From Cotesia glomerata (lineage: Eukaryota; Arthropoda; Insecta; Hymenoptera; Braconidae), in assembly GCF_020080835.1 (NCBI RefSeq), contig NC_058162.1, positions 7,083,323 through 7,147,322 on the forward strand: 64,000 bases of DNA, written 5' to 3'. The position numbers were made by a program, and so were the translations under genes. This document shows, in pieces, positions 1 to 10,760 of this stretch. The notes under the pieces were generated by a model. The model was not told the origin of the DNA, ran no database searches, and worked only from the letters and a program-made list of their open reading frames with translations. Position 1 is the stretch's first letter. Each line of letters starts with the position of its first letter.

Positions 1-37
1 TTAATATATTTATACGTTGTGAAAATTAAAATAATAG

Positions 38-286
38 TTTAAGGTTGATTAAATATTTGGTAATCCTGTGGGAAGAGAAGAAACCACCGAGCGGCACTCC
101 GGTTGTCGTCGGAGTGTCGCTCCAAGACGTCGCAAGTTTGCTGAGTCTTACCAAAGATGACTCAATTTTAGCAAGCACTTCTCGAGAAGATCGAAAACCC
201 CAGCGTCCACTCTGGCGTTTTTATTCCACGAGAATGCTTACTCATAGTCACAGTGATGGAGAGTTTCCAATTTATTCCCAAGGTAA
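38..286 (+). CDS. Unrecognised exon of a host gene (partial)
   Basis: This frame is open from about position 30 to the stop at 294-296, and its middle is clearly richer in G+C than the AT-rich flanks, as expected of an exon. It encodes about 80 residues, including KKPPSGTPVVVGVSLQDVA and PQRPLWRFYSTRMLTHSHS. There is no ATG near the start, so it is probably an internal or last exon. Possible acceptors are the AG dinucleotides at 36-37, 42-43 and 74-80, none with a good pyrimidine tract. A good donor (CCCAAG|GTAAAA) lies at 286-287; if it is not used, the frame ends after GKIP. I do not recognise the protein. The gene would extend off the left edge, and its orientation is supported only by the open frame and donor. 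Confidence 0.35.
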
Positions 287-296
287 AATCCCTTAG

Positions 297-3200
297 ATAT
301 TATATACATATAAGAACTATATATATTTTCTTTTTTTAAATTGGATTCTCATTTTTTTATACTTGGTTTGAGTTGACCACTTTTATCGATCGAATACTTT
401 TGACACTATAAATTGTTGAGATTCATGAATTCTCGACAGTCGTAGACAAAGTAGGGGAGGTAAAGTTGCAAACATTTCAGAAATCAAAGGAATTCTGTGG
501 GACAATACAATCAATACGATCGAGTACTTTGAGAGAAAGAACTGAAATTACTTAAATTTGTCGAGTTTTTTAAGATTATTTCTATTGTTTACTTTGACTT
601 GTCTTTGAAAAGTGTAAATTTATGCATTAAAATATCGAAAACCTTAGGGACATACATCAATTTACAGTTGACCTACTTCGAAAGTTGGTCGAGAATTTTT
701 GAAACTTATTTTTCGTATTTTAAAACTTTGCGAGTCATCTAGTCTAAAAATCAAGTTAGTTTAACTTTTTAATCTCAAACTTGGTACTTTTCTTTTCTGG
801 TAAAATAGACTACTGATTTTTTACATCATGCTATAAAAATTGGGAAGTTATTGGTTTCATTCCGATTATCAAAAATCGAGTTCGTATCATGTTTCCACGT
901 TTTGAGATCCTATAGAAAGCTGTTCTACCTAAGTTTACGATAATGTCCTATATCTGTATGTATGTGTGTATAAAGTTCTCATAACCAAACAAATAATTTT
1001 GAAGAGTATCATCATCTTGAATTGAGTAAGAAAATTCTTTAACTGAAAAATTTTCCTTTTTTTAAGTAAATTTTACTTTATTCAAGAATGTTTCGTCATA
1101 ATTCAAGACAATCGAGCTCGTTAGAATAGTTTTCTTAGTTCTAAAAAATTTCTCTAGAATCAAATCGACGATCTAATTAGCAATTGGTCTAACTCCTTAT
1201 TTTGTAGACGGTGATTTTTTAACATTTTGATGAAGCAATAGTCAAATTATAAATTATTTAAATGGTTTTTTAAAGTGATAATAAATTTTTAACTAATTGT
1301 TTTTTCGAACAAATGGAAGATTTTCTAAAATGGAGTTAGATAATTTGCTAATTAGAACGTCGAAATTATTTATTTTTTCGGTGTAAGTTCTTCGAAACAA
1401 TAAAATTTCTTTAACTTTGTTTATTGATAGTTATAATTATTGTTTATTGATAAATAGAATACAACTATTTAAAAATTCTACAATTTTTTTTTCTGAAAAT
1501 TTAACTCTAATCCTAGCAAAGTAGTTGTAAATCAGCAAGAAAAAATAATTTTCTTTTTCTTTTAAATTACTCAGTTTTAAAAAATGTCAATCATTGAAAT
1601 TTTTTTAAAATAATAATTCTACTGACAAAACAACAAATTATAATATTTAATCCTATTATTTTAGCGTCATAATTGATTGTTTGAAAAATAACGGCAATAA
1701 ACCTTGAATTAATAATTACCACACCGAAAATTGTTGCCGAATTATCAATATCCAAATTAATATTCACGAGTAAATATATTTCCTCGTTCTAAACAAATAC
1801 ATTGAAAGTTTTATAAAGCAAAATAATTCTGGCTCACGAATAATAGTGACCTACTTCCAAAGTGATAATAATTATTATTATTACCTACTAACCAGCAGAC
1901 AGACTTAATTACAGTTCTGGTAGTGTTAACTATTGGTAATAATTGTCGGAATGGAAATACAAATCGTAGATAAGTCCCATCGGAGTTCCCTACTCGTATT
2001 ATCTTGTATTATAGAAAATTACAAACATAGACATCGACTGTCGAAATGCCTTGTTTGCTGCGATACACAATAATACAATGAACAATTTCATTGTTTCAGT
2101 AGCATACAATAATTAATCAATTACTGTCCAATTGCTCTAATGTACAAACGCCAAATCAATTAGTGTATCATTGTTGTTTACTTCTGTTAAAAAGCTACTA
2201 CACTGTCGCAGGTTAACAATTGTTTGCTCTAAAAATATCCGCGTAAAAATATCTCACCGATATGTATAAAAAAAAAAAAAAATCTCAAACTAAAATATTA
2301 CTTTTTATTCGACAGACGTGTATCAACATTTGTTTTCGAATGTAACGTGCCTACAAATTGTCATTAATCCTATGACATTCGAATGCTGAAATCAATAACC
2401 AGAAACTGGGATGTCGAAAAACGATACAAGTCCCGTATTGCACCCATCGGGATTGAATTTGTTTCGTGTATTGCATACCCAATATATGGATATCACTGTC
2501 CCTTATACATTACCAAACGGTACTCAATATTTCAGTCTTCATGGTTGCAACATGTTAGAGTCTGAATTTTCGATCCATAAATACATTTTAATAGTACAAA
2601 AAATAACATTTATCTGGCCGGCAATATACTACCCGTAATTAGTATTTTACAAAAAAACGTAATAAACTTATCTTATGAGAATAATATACTGTCGAGCGGG
2701 ATTATAGGATTCAGAGGTAATTTTTATAGACTGTTATCGTAAAAAATTCCGCTGTGGAGTTAAATCATGCAGGTTTTAAAAAAAGAAAATTACTCAGGAT
2801 ACTAATATAAAAACGTACCCAATTAGTAAGAAATAAAATTAAATGAGAAAACTAATTCTGAAGAAACCGGTAGTTTTTCCAAAATTCATTTTCTAGATTT
2901 CGAAATTCTTGGACAAAGATATTTGTACCTGCAAACGGTAACTACGGTGACTTAAATCGAGAACATCGCTTTTCTAGTTTTTCACATGTATGTTTTAAGC
3001 ATCGATTTATAGTGCCATATTATTTTTTTCCTTTAAGAGTATGAAAAACTAAACAAATTTAAAAAAAAAAAAAAAAAGTGTCATGACATCATGATTTAAA
3101 TATTTTTTTTCAAATTTCAAAAAATTTATTAATTTTGATTTTCGATCAACAATTAAGAGATGATACAATAATTTCGTCATAATCCTACGTATTTTTCATA

Positions 3201-3488
3201 TCCGAGTAAAAAATGGAATAATTAAAAAAAAAAATTGTTAATATCCCGATTTTTTGAATATTCACAATTTTGTAGAGTTAATAATACTAAACTAAATAAC
3301 TTAAACAAATTTTTAATAAGTTGATTTTTTAATTTTCCATAGCCAAAAAACTTTACTAAATTTAAACAATTACTCAAATTATAACACAAAAGTTCATAGC
3401 TCAAAATCCTTGAATTTGAGATTCAAATTGAAAAAATAAAGCAATGAAACTTTCCAATACAAACCTAAAAATATTTATTAACAAAAAT
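297..3488. other. Intergenic, AT-rich, no confident gene
   Basis: This stretch is AT-rich with many frame-breaking stops on both strands. Around 830-1000 it contains a degenerate copy of the microsatellite-bearing repeat seen at 43876-44700. A slightly GC-richer patch at 2383-2638 has two short overlapping plus-strand frames (60 and 75 codons) with no recognisable domain. Homopolymer A runs occur near 2268-2281 and 3061-3077. Confidence 0.5.
830..1000 (+). repeat. Degenerate copy of the microsatellite-bearing repeat
   Basis: The order of words here (an AAAAATCGAGTT block, CGTTTTGAGATCCTA, AGAAAGCT, CTGTATGTATGTGTGTATAAA, TCTCATAACC) matches the start of the repeat at 43876 in the same orientation. 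The TG tract is reduced to a few units. It is an old, diverged relative of the pair at 40024-41090 and 43876-44700. Confidence 0.5.
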
Positions 3489-3670
3489 TTATTGTCCAAG
3501 ATTCAATTTTTTTAATACTTTTGAAACTCTGTCACTAAGTTCTTCGGTAAATTTATGAGTTGTTCTGTCTATGATAGTTTCTCGTTTCCAGCATTTATCA
3601 ATCTCAGTTTCACAAAATCTGTAGTGATTTGAAGTCGCAATAATAGGGTCTACTTCGACTTGTTTGTATC

Positions 3671-3702
<32 letters not shown>

Positions 3703-6700
3703 CTCAAACGCAGCCAATTTGATGATTATTTCTAATATCTTCAAAATGATAACTTACGAGTTCCAAATATTGACCATGTTTTTTTAGTCTTCCACGCCCG
3801 ATGATTTCCTAGCTCTACAACATTTTTTCCTTGAGCAATATATTTACTGCGTTCATAAACAGGGTTAGCTTTTTTCAATCTCGTAGTTTTGTAGTGCAAA
3901 GTGAGCTTGGGTGACCCTTTAAAGTTTTCAAATATGAAATTAAATTGAACAGGTTAGTAAATTATATTTGAAGCTCGAACGCAAACCTCATGCAAGGTAC
4001 GTTCCTCTGTAGAGTAATTAAAATATGTATTTTCCTAACTTTGATATATTTTAATGAGTCTTTCCGAGTAAAAACTGGGCTTTTTATTCGTCATTAAGTA
4101 TTTTAATAATAAATTATAAATAAACTAAAACAAAATACCGCCGTCAAAAACTTAGAATTTCACTTAGTATTAAAAGTTCCTTCTCCTAGTTCACTAATTT
4201 AAAAGTTAAGCTTCCAATGTCACTTGAGGCAGAACTAAGTTCTAAGAGTTAGAACAAGAAATTTAAGCTTACCTCCCGGCAGAGTAACTACATCGTCGTC
4301 ATACATCAAATAGTAGAAGACATTTCTAATGATCCAAACCCCTATTTCCTCGCCGGGAACCGCGTTGAGAACTTTCATCATCTCGCTGTAATTTTCATGT
4401 ATTCTCGGCACGATGTACTCATCTACATCGACACCTATTACATATTCCATGGCCTCGTGAAACGTGTTCCGATACAGACAATCATTTAGTGCCGCAAAAA
4501 TACCATCAGTTCTCAGCGTTTTCTGGAAGATGTAAATTTCGGGCAATTTCCATTTCAGTAGAGTAATTACCTTCTGCTTGACATAGTAGTTCAAAATTTT
4601 GTCGACATTTTCTGTTACTGAATCCCGGTAGAATGTCAAGTGATTAACTCCCATCAGCCTGTAGAATTCAATGAATGTGACTAGATCAAGCGTTTTATCG
4701 AAATTATGATGAAAAGGCTTGACGCATACCGAAAATGTTTTTGCGGGTTGAAATTCATTATGATCAATACTCGACTGACGCCATTTTTTCGGGTATCTTA
4801 TTACAACAAATTCATTGCCATTAATTTGGTGATCCCTACGATCGGCCCTTGTTGACACTGTCACTCTATACGGCAACTTTATGTTCCGCGAACTCACTTC
4901 TTCCGGGTAAGCTAGAGGACAGAGGATAAAAGCAGCAGAGTAGTACATATCAAAATTTTCTGGTTTCGCGATCAACTGGGTTCTAATCGAAGCTTTTTTA
5001 ATAATCAACTTTCTGAGGGGTCTGTCGGAATAGGCATACTCGTAATAGCAAGTCAAAGGAGAGTTCAAATTTACTGGGATGATCCCAATGATGCGGATCT
5101 GTAAAACAATTAGCATTTAGCGATAATTGCCATGAAATTATCAACGTATAATAATGATAATATAGAAAGTTGTCTTACAAAAGCCCACGTGGAATCGTTA
5201 TAGATTAAGTAACGGTTTTCTTTAAGCACTACTTGACTCCTCGTTTCCAAGTACGCTGAATAAATTCTCGAGCCCTTTATGTCTGGTTCTTTCCATGAGT
5301 CTTCAGACTCTTCAGCGAGAGGAAGAGTTTTAACTTCTGTTATTAAATCTAATGCTCTCGAGACCGAGATGTCTTTAAGTTTTGAGAGTTTTGATATCTC
5401 CTGTACGATAATTAAAATCATCTTAAAGCTTTCTAGAGTCAGAATATGAAACGTAGATAAAACGTATTAGATATTAAAAATACGATATGACTGGATAGCT
5501 TTTTATAGATATTGCTTATTTTTTTAATTTAATTTACTGTTAGGGTGTTTCATTTGAAACGACTATTTTTTTTTCTTTGACACAGAAATATTGTTCTGGA
5601 CATTGAAAAAAAATTCTCTTGAAATTTCAGCTCTTAAAGTAGTTGTCATGGTACAATAAATATTATCAGAAAATTAGAGATTATACGCGACGCAAAAGTA
5701 TATGAACTTCTGGCTAAGTAATCCATAATTTTTACGCAAGGCTGTATCCGTGGAGACGTAATCTATATAGTATTCATATATATATATAGATATACACTAA
5801 TATATAATTTTTCATAAATTGTTGGACTTTAATCCGTTATTCATAAATAATTAGACGGTCAAAAGTTTTTTTTAAATTTTTTTTTCAACTCACAACAAAT
5901 ACATTAAAAGACTGTCAGTTTTTTGAAAGTTTCTGACTGTTAGTTTTTTTTTTTTTATAACTTAGAAACTGGTACAGAACTGCAGAGAGCGTATGTAATC
6001 AATGTTAAATATCCAATTTTTAATTGAATTCATCTCGGGTTATAGGTGGTTAATCGACTTCAAATTTTTAGGGTAATTGTATCATCATGTCTTTAATAAG
6101 TATACAAAAATTTTAAATTTTCTGACGCTATGCCTTAACCACGACAACTACCTTAATTCTAATGCTAAGTACTTCTTTTTTTTATACTTAGATTCTATCA
6201 TTTAAAAAAAATCGTAGAACTTCTAAAACTTTTCCCGTTTTTAAAATATCATATTGATGAAAACTGTTATTCAGAGCAAATTTAACGTTCTTCAAAAGAA
6301 TCTTTAACAAGTTTACTATAACTGGATTCACGTAAATTGTAACAACTCTCAAAGTCATTTTTTCGTATATTTTTGAGATATTGAGAGAATATCTCATGTA
6401 TCTTATCAAAAAAATGTAAGATGCAAATTTTTAGAAAATTTAATTTTCTATCATATTTATGCTTATAGCTAAAATGCTCAGTTTCGAAGATATGAGCAAT
6501 TTAATATTTTAATATCAAGAAAAACTGTATTTTAATGTCATACGTTTTATTTATGGTCTCCAGCTCACATTTTTGATAGGTTAAGACTCAACTCAAATTT
6601 ATAGTGTCTATAGATTATAATACGTTTCATATTTCAACTCAGACTGTCATAAAATTTACTTTTTTTTTGTGACAAATATTTTGAACTTGAATTGCTTATT

Positions 6701-6861
6701 AATTCATTGAAATTGATAAAATATATAAGATAACTTACGACTATAGCGTAAATCAGATAGAATAGACTAATCAGGACACTAAATACTATAATTTTCTTGG
6801 CATGTTTCCTAAAAAAACTGATCAGCGGCCTAAAATTTATTAACAAATGATATTTAACCAT
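3489..6861 (-). CDS. Glycosyltransferase family 92 (GT92/DUF23) type II membrane protein, 5 exons
   Basis: Five minus-strand exons join in phase: 6861-6739, 5400-5179, 5098-4273, 3916-3758 and 3670-3489, giving 1512 nt or 503 residues plus stop. All donors are GT (four with GTAAG) and all acceptors AG. Residues 1-23 are a short basic cytosolic tail and about 24-41 (IIVFSVLISLFYLIYAIV) one membrane anchor, so the protein should be a Golgi/ER type II enzyme. The GT92 domain runs from about 236 to the end. It has SVCVKP, FIEFYRLMGVNH, a VDVDEY motif with acidic residues at 339 and 341 (the DxD-like metal/nucleotide-sugar site), SKYIAQGKNVVELGNH and a final VDPIIATSNHYRFCE block. Family members such as nematode GALT-1 transfer galactose to fucose on glycans; the substrate here is unknown. 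Length and domain order are normal for the family. Intron 1 contains a 517-bp inverted-repeat element. The ATG at 6861 is chosen because it precedes the anchor and its exon splices in phase 0. Confidence 0.85.
5637..6153. mobile_element. 517-bp inverted-repeat element in GT92 intron 1
   Basis: The left end reads AAGTAGTTGTCATGGT and the reverse complement of the right end AGGTAGTTGTCGTGGT, so about 13 of 16 terminal bases pair. TA flanks both ends (5635-5636 and 6154-6155), as expected of Tc1/mariner-type insertions. The termini match the longer foldback at 34619-35021, so both belong to one family. No coding capacity is visible. Confidence 0.6.
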
Positions 6862-8499
6862 GATATATAATTTAATATGTCAAAGACTATTATACAACTT
6901 TCGACACATTTAGGATGACTTTATAACTATAACTGTTCGTTATCAGGACGTGGCTTATCAATATCAATCTTATCCAATGTTAGAAAATTGCTTATCACGT
7001 CCATAAATCTATGTTCATGCTTGACTTTGTCTTGTGCGGTGATGATAAAGTAAACTTTAATCCAATTCAGAAATGTGCTAAGTGTATATTATATCAGTAG
7101 AAAAATTTATTTTACATCCAGAAAATTACCGATCTAAAATTTTATCTGCTTACTTTTATGGACGATAAAAATAGTTCTGTGATAAATTTTGGCCCCATCA
7201 AAATCAATGAATGCATAAAGTTTACGAAATCTACACTGATAAAGTTTATACCAAAAGATGTAAAATTAAAAATCTATTTTTATTAATAAAATTGAATAAA
7301 AAAATAAAAAAATTTTTTTAAGTATATAAAAAAATTAACTCACTTTTTTCGTAACTAGATTTTTTTCAAGAGATTAAAATTACAAAAGTAAAGTCTTGGA
7401 AAAAAAATCTCGAATCCAGTCACTTGGAAAATTTTATTCCAGCAAAGAAATAACTAAATTAATTGCACAATCAGTAAATAGCATCACTAATTGACAACAG
7501 CGACAAGAAAATTCGCGACTGGATTCTTAAAAGTCCTTCCTTTCAATAAAATAGTCTTCATTAAGAATTCGCGTAAAATTCAGTGCCAAATTGTCATTGC
7601 AGATGTTAAGTTGTGTATTGCAGACTAAAAATTTTATAAAAATAGCCGAGTGAATCATACGAAATGAATAATCGCATCTCATCGATCGTTATATTACAAA
7701 ATGAGGTATGAAGCTGCCAGACCGAAATTATGGTACTTTATAATAGTGAACAAACGACACAAGTTTCCTCGTGAATATTCATTTCTATTTAACTGAACTT
7801 GAATAGTATGTACTTTGGAGCTATTGAGTATGATCGAATGCAAATTCAATTAATTTCGCTGGCCTCGGTCAACTGAGAATAGCGTAGTTATGTACTTACT
7901 CTTGTACAGATTTGAATTTTCAACCGACAACTATCAACTAAATGGGTAAATTCTTGAGTTCTGAAAACTTATTCACGGCATAATAAGTTTTACAAGTCCT
8001 TCGTGCTCAAAATCTATAGCAACAATGTCAAGTAAAGTGCCAAGAAAACTCCTTCATATCCAAGTCACGATTCCGGACTATTGGTGTGGCTTTTATTTAT
8101 ATTCTTCCTTCTTCTTATCATCTCCTACTATTATTATATATACAACTACCAGGAAAGATACTTATTTATTGCGAGCACATGCGAGTTACTACCTTTTTTC
8201 TAGATTTCATGAATAGTTTTGAATTATTGGATGTTGTAGTAGTCAAACAAATAATGAATATATTCATATCTTTTTCCGTTTTATGAGAAAGGATTTTCCT
8301 TATTCGCTTTTTTTTGGGTGTATAACTTCATTTTCCATTCGTCAGATCAAAGTCTTATGGTAATTGTTGAAACAATAATGAAATTTTCCATTTTTGCACA
8401 ACTTTTGGTACATAGCTTCGTAAAGTGCTTCACAATTAAATTTACCAAACCTTTTATGAATTTTTATCAAAAAGTTTTCTGCTGCATTGAAAAAAACTA
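6862..8499. other. Intergenic; probable upstream region of the GT92 gene
   Basis: No coding sequence is supported. The short frames near 8025-8500 are AT-rich and look random. The first few hundred bases upstream of 6861 should include the GT92 promoter and 5' leader, but I cannot place a start site confidently. Confidence 0.4.
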
Positions 8500-9350
8500 A
8501 TTAATTTAAAAGAAACAATTTTACTCCAAGAAAAAAATTTTGAAGAGAATCTTATGCCTTGATTAAAAAATTTTTTGTCTTGAAACTCGTTTTTTTTGGT
8601 GGAAAAAAATTCTATTTCTTCAAAGTTCTTAATGTACGAGGTGCACAAAAAGAAAAATTTCTTGACTGGAGAACAAAATTCTTGGCTCAAGAAAATTTTC
8701 GGGTGCCTGAAGGAAGAACGAAGTTGTGTTGGCCGAAGTAAAAATTTTTCTTGAAATTTTATTCTTCGTGGAAGTAATTTTTTCTTAATTCAAATTATCA
8801 TAAATACTTGATACAATAAATTTTTATATTTTATCAAGATTTTTAGATACTTTAGGGAAGCAGCACCACCTACTTCAGCTGAGAAAAAAATTTTCTCACC
8901 TTGAGAAAATTTTTCTCTTGAATATTTGATACCCATTTTATATTATTTTAGCGTGCAATTATATATATATTGAATGAAAAAAAAATGATTCAATATTGTT
9001 TGATATGTTAATCAATAAAAATATAAATGAAAATTTACTTCTATCAAAAACTAAATTTTTTGGAGCAAGAGGCTGAATTTTCTCAAAACAAGAAGATTTT
9101 CTTGACTTAAATAAATTTTCTTGGATCAAGATACGTATTTCTTAAAGCGAGAGAATTAATTTTGTTGGAATAAGTGAAATTTCTTGTGTCAAAAGAAATT
9201 TTTTTTCGCTCAAGAAAATAATTAGGAAGAAAAAAATTTTCTTGGCTCAAGTGAATCTTTTTTTCTGTGTGACCACTAACTAGCCAGGTGACGTAAGTGT
9301 GCTCGCTTCTGAAATTACAAAGCTTAAAAAGATGTGAGATTTTAAATCTA
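8500..9350 (+). repeat. Repeat with a GATGGC-type core, interrupted by a MITE
   Basis: The words GAATCTTATG, CTTGAT and CTTCAAAGTTCTTAATGTACGAG before 8643, and ACTAGCCAGGTGACGTAAGTGTGCT after 9271, line up with the uninterrupted copy at 52881-53424 and the reverse copy at 58600-59190. The 8644-9269 element therefore splits an older repeat in two. Confidence 0.6.
8644..9269. mobile_element. 626-bp CACA..-ended MITE (long subfamily), nested
   Basis: It begins CACAAAAAGAAAAATTTC and ends TTTTTTTCTGTG, is full of TTCTTG/CAAGAA words, and is flanked by TG on both sides (8642-8643 and 9270-9271). A reverse-complement copy of nearly the same length lies at 54509-55206. It has no open frame and is presumably mobilised in trans. 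Confidence 0.75.
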
Positions 9351-9366
9351 CGATTTGTATGTATAG

Positions 9367-10200
9367 AAAACTAGCTGTTACCCGCCCGCTCCGCTGGGCA
9401 CTTAGCATTGTATTTAGAATTTAATAGAATTGTATTTTTAGATCTAGACTTGAAATTAAATTCGAGTATTGTTTTGACTTTCACAGATTCCAAATTCCAT
9501 CGGATGGGCCTGTTCCTTTTATCCATGTGATTATTCTAGCTAATACTCATTGTAACTTTCAATGTGCAATCACTATAACATCCCGGGACGAAAAATTTAA
9601 ACTGATTTTAAGCTAAATGATCTGCATTTGAAATTATTGATCTGTATTTGAACTTTTAAAAACATTTTCATCTATATTTGATCTACTATTCAAATTATTT
9701 TTGATCTGTTTTAAGTCTAAATAACTTTTTAGTAAAATAATTGAGCAGCTATGAATATTTTATACTGTTTCTAATCTAATGAGACTAAAAAGTTTTAAAA
9801 GTTTGATCGGTTTTTAGTCTAGTTAATTTGTAGATGGACTTTATATATGTATTGTTTTCAAATTCAATATGAAATCTTATACTGTTTTTGATCTACAATT
9901 TTCACTCTAAATGTTCGAAGGCCAAAAGTCGACTAAGATAGTGACTTATAATTTTTTGGACTCACAAGTATCTCATTAAAAATTATAAGTCGCATTTATT
10001 TAAAAAAATAAATTAATTTATAATATATTCATGCGCTCTCTTGTTTTATGAACTGAACGTCGATTATAACTTTACATCTGTCATATTTATTTGTCATAGC
10101 TTAACATTTCATGGATTATAAAAGTTTTGTAACTGCGAATGTTAGTTGCAGAGATAACTAATAAATTTGTATTAACATACGTATATAAAATAGTTCTCAT
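9367..10200. repeat. Diverged interspersed repeat starting ACTAGCTGTTACCCGCCCGC
   Basis: An abrupt GC-rich start at 9370-9402 resembles the left end of the repeat at 50011. It is followed by AT-rich sequence in which the words GATCTG and TTTGATCT recur many times up to about 9900. A similar GATCAAAA/GGTCTG vocabulary returns at 10555-10760. The family is not identified. Confidence 0.35.
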
Positions 10201-10342
10201 CGTTTGATTATGAATCTAAATCTAGAGTTTTCTAATTATCGTTATTAACCACAATGTGAATACATCGACAAGATTAAAATGTTGACAAGATGACAAGATT
10301 AATGTTACATTTTATACTTTCACGCATCATTTAATGAGCGAT

Positions 10343-10404
10343 ATTCACTATTTGGTAGTGCGAAGAATACCGCTTGGTATACATTGCACTACGAAATAGT
10401 GAAT
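10343..10404. repeat. 19-bp stem hairpin
   Basis: ATTCACTATTTGGTAGTGC pairs with GCACTACGAAATAGTGAAT across a 24-nt loop, with 18 of 19 positions complementary. It could be a small foldback element or a structured transcript; nothing decides between them. Confidence 0.5.
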
Positions 10405-10760
10405 AGTCACTATTTCAATTTCAGAGAATGAAAAGCTGTGCCCTGTAGAGAATCTTCGAGGACATGAATAAAATAATAATAAATAAATAAATAAATAAAT
10501 ATATTATTATTATTTTTTTTATTATTATTATTACTACCTAATTCGTAACAGATCTGCAGGCGATCAAAAACCGACTAAAAATTATGCAACGTTTTGGTCT
10601 GTTTTTGACCTTGATGCGATCAAAACCAGTTAAATGATTGTGACAAAAAAAGTCTGATTTTGGTCTTGAAACAATAGAAAACAATTCTATTATAACATTA
10701 AAAATGATCTGAAATTGGTCTGAATTGGGAATAGTACGGGCAAAAACAGATTAAATTCTT

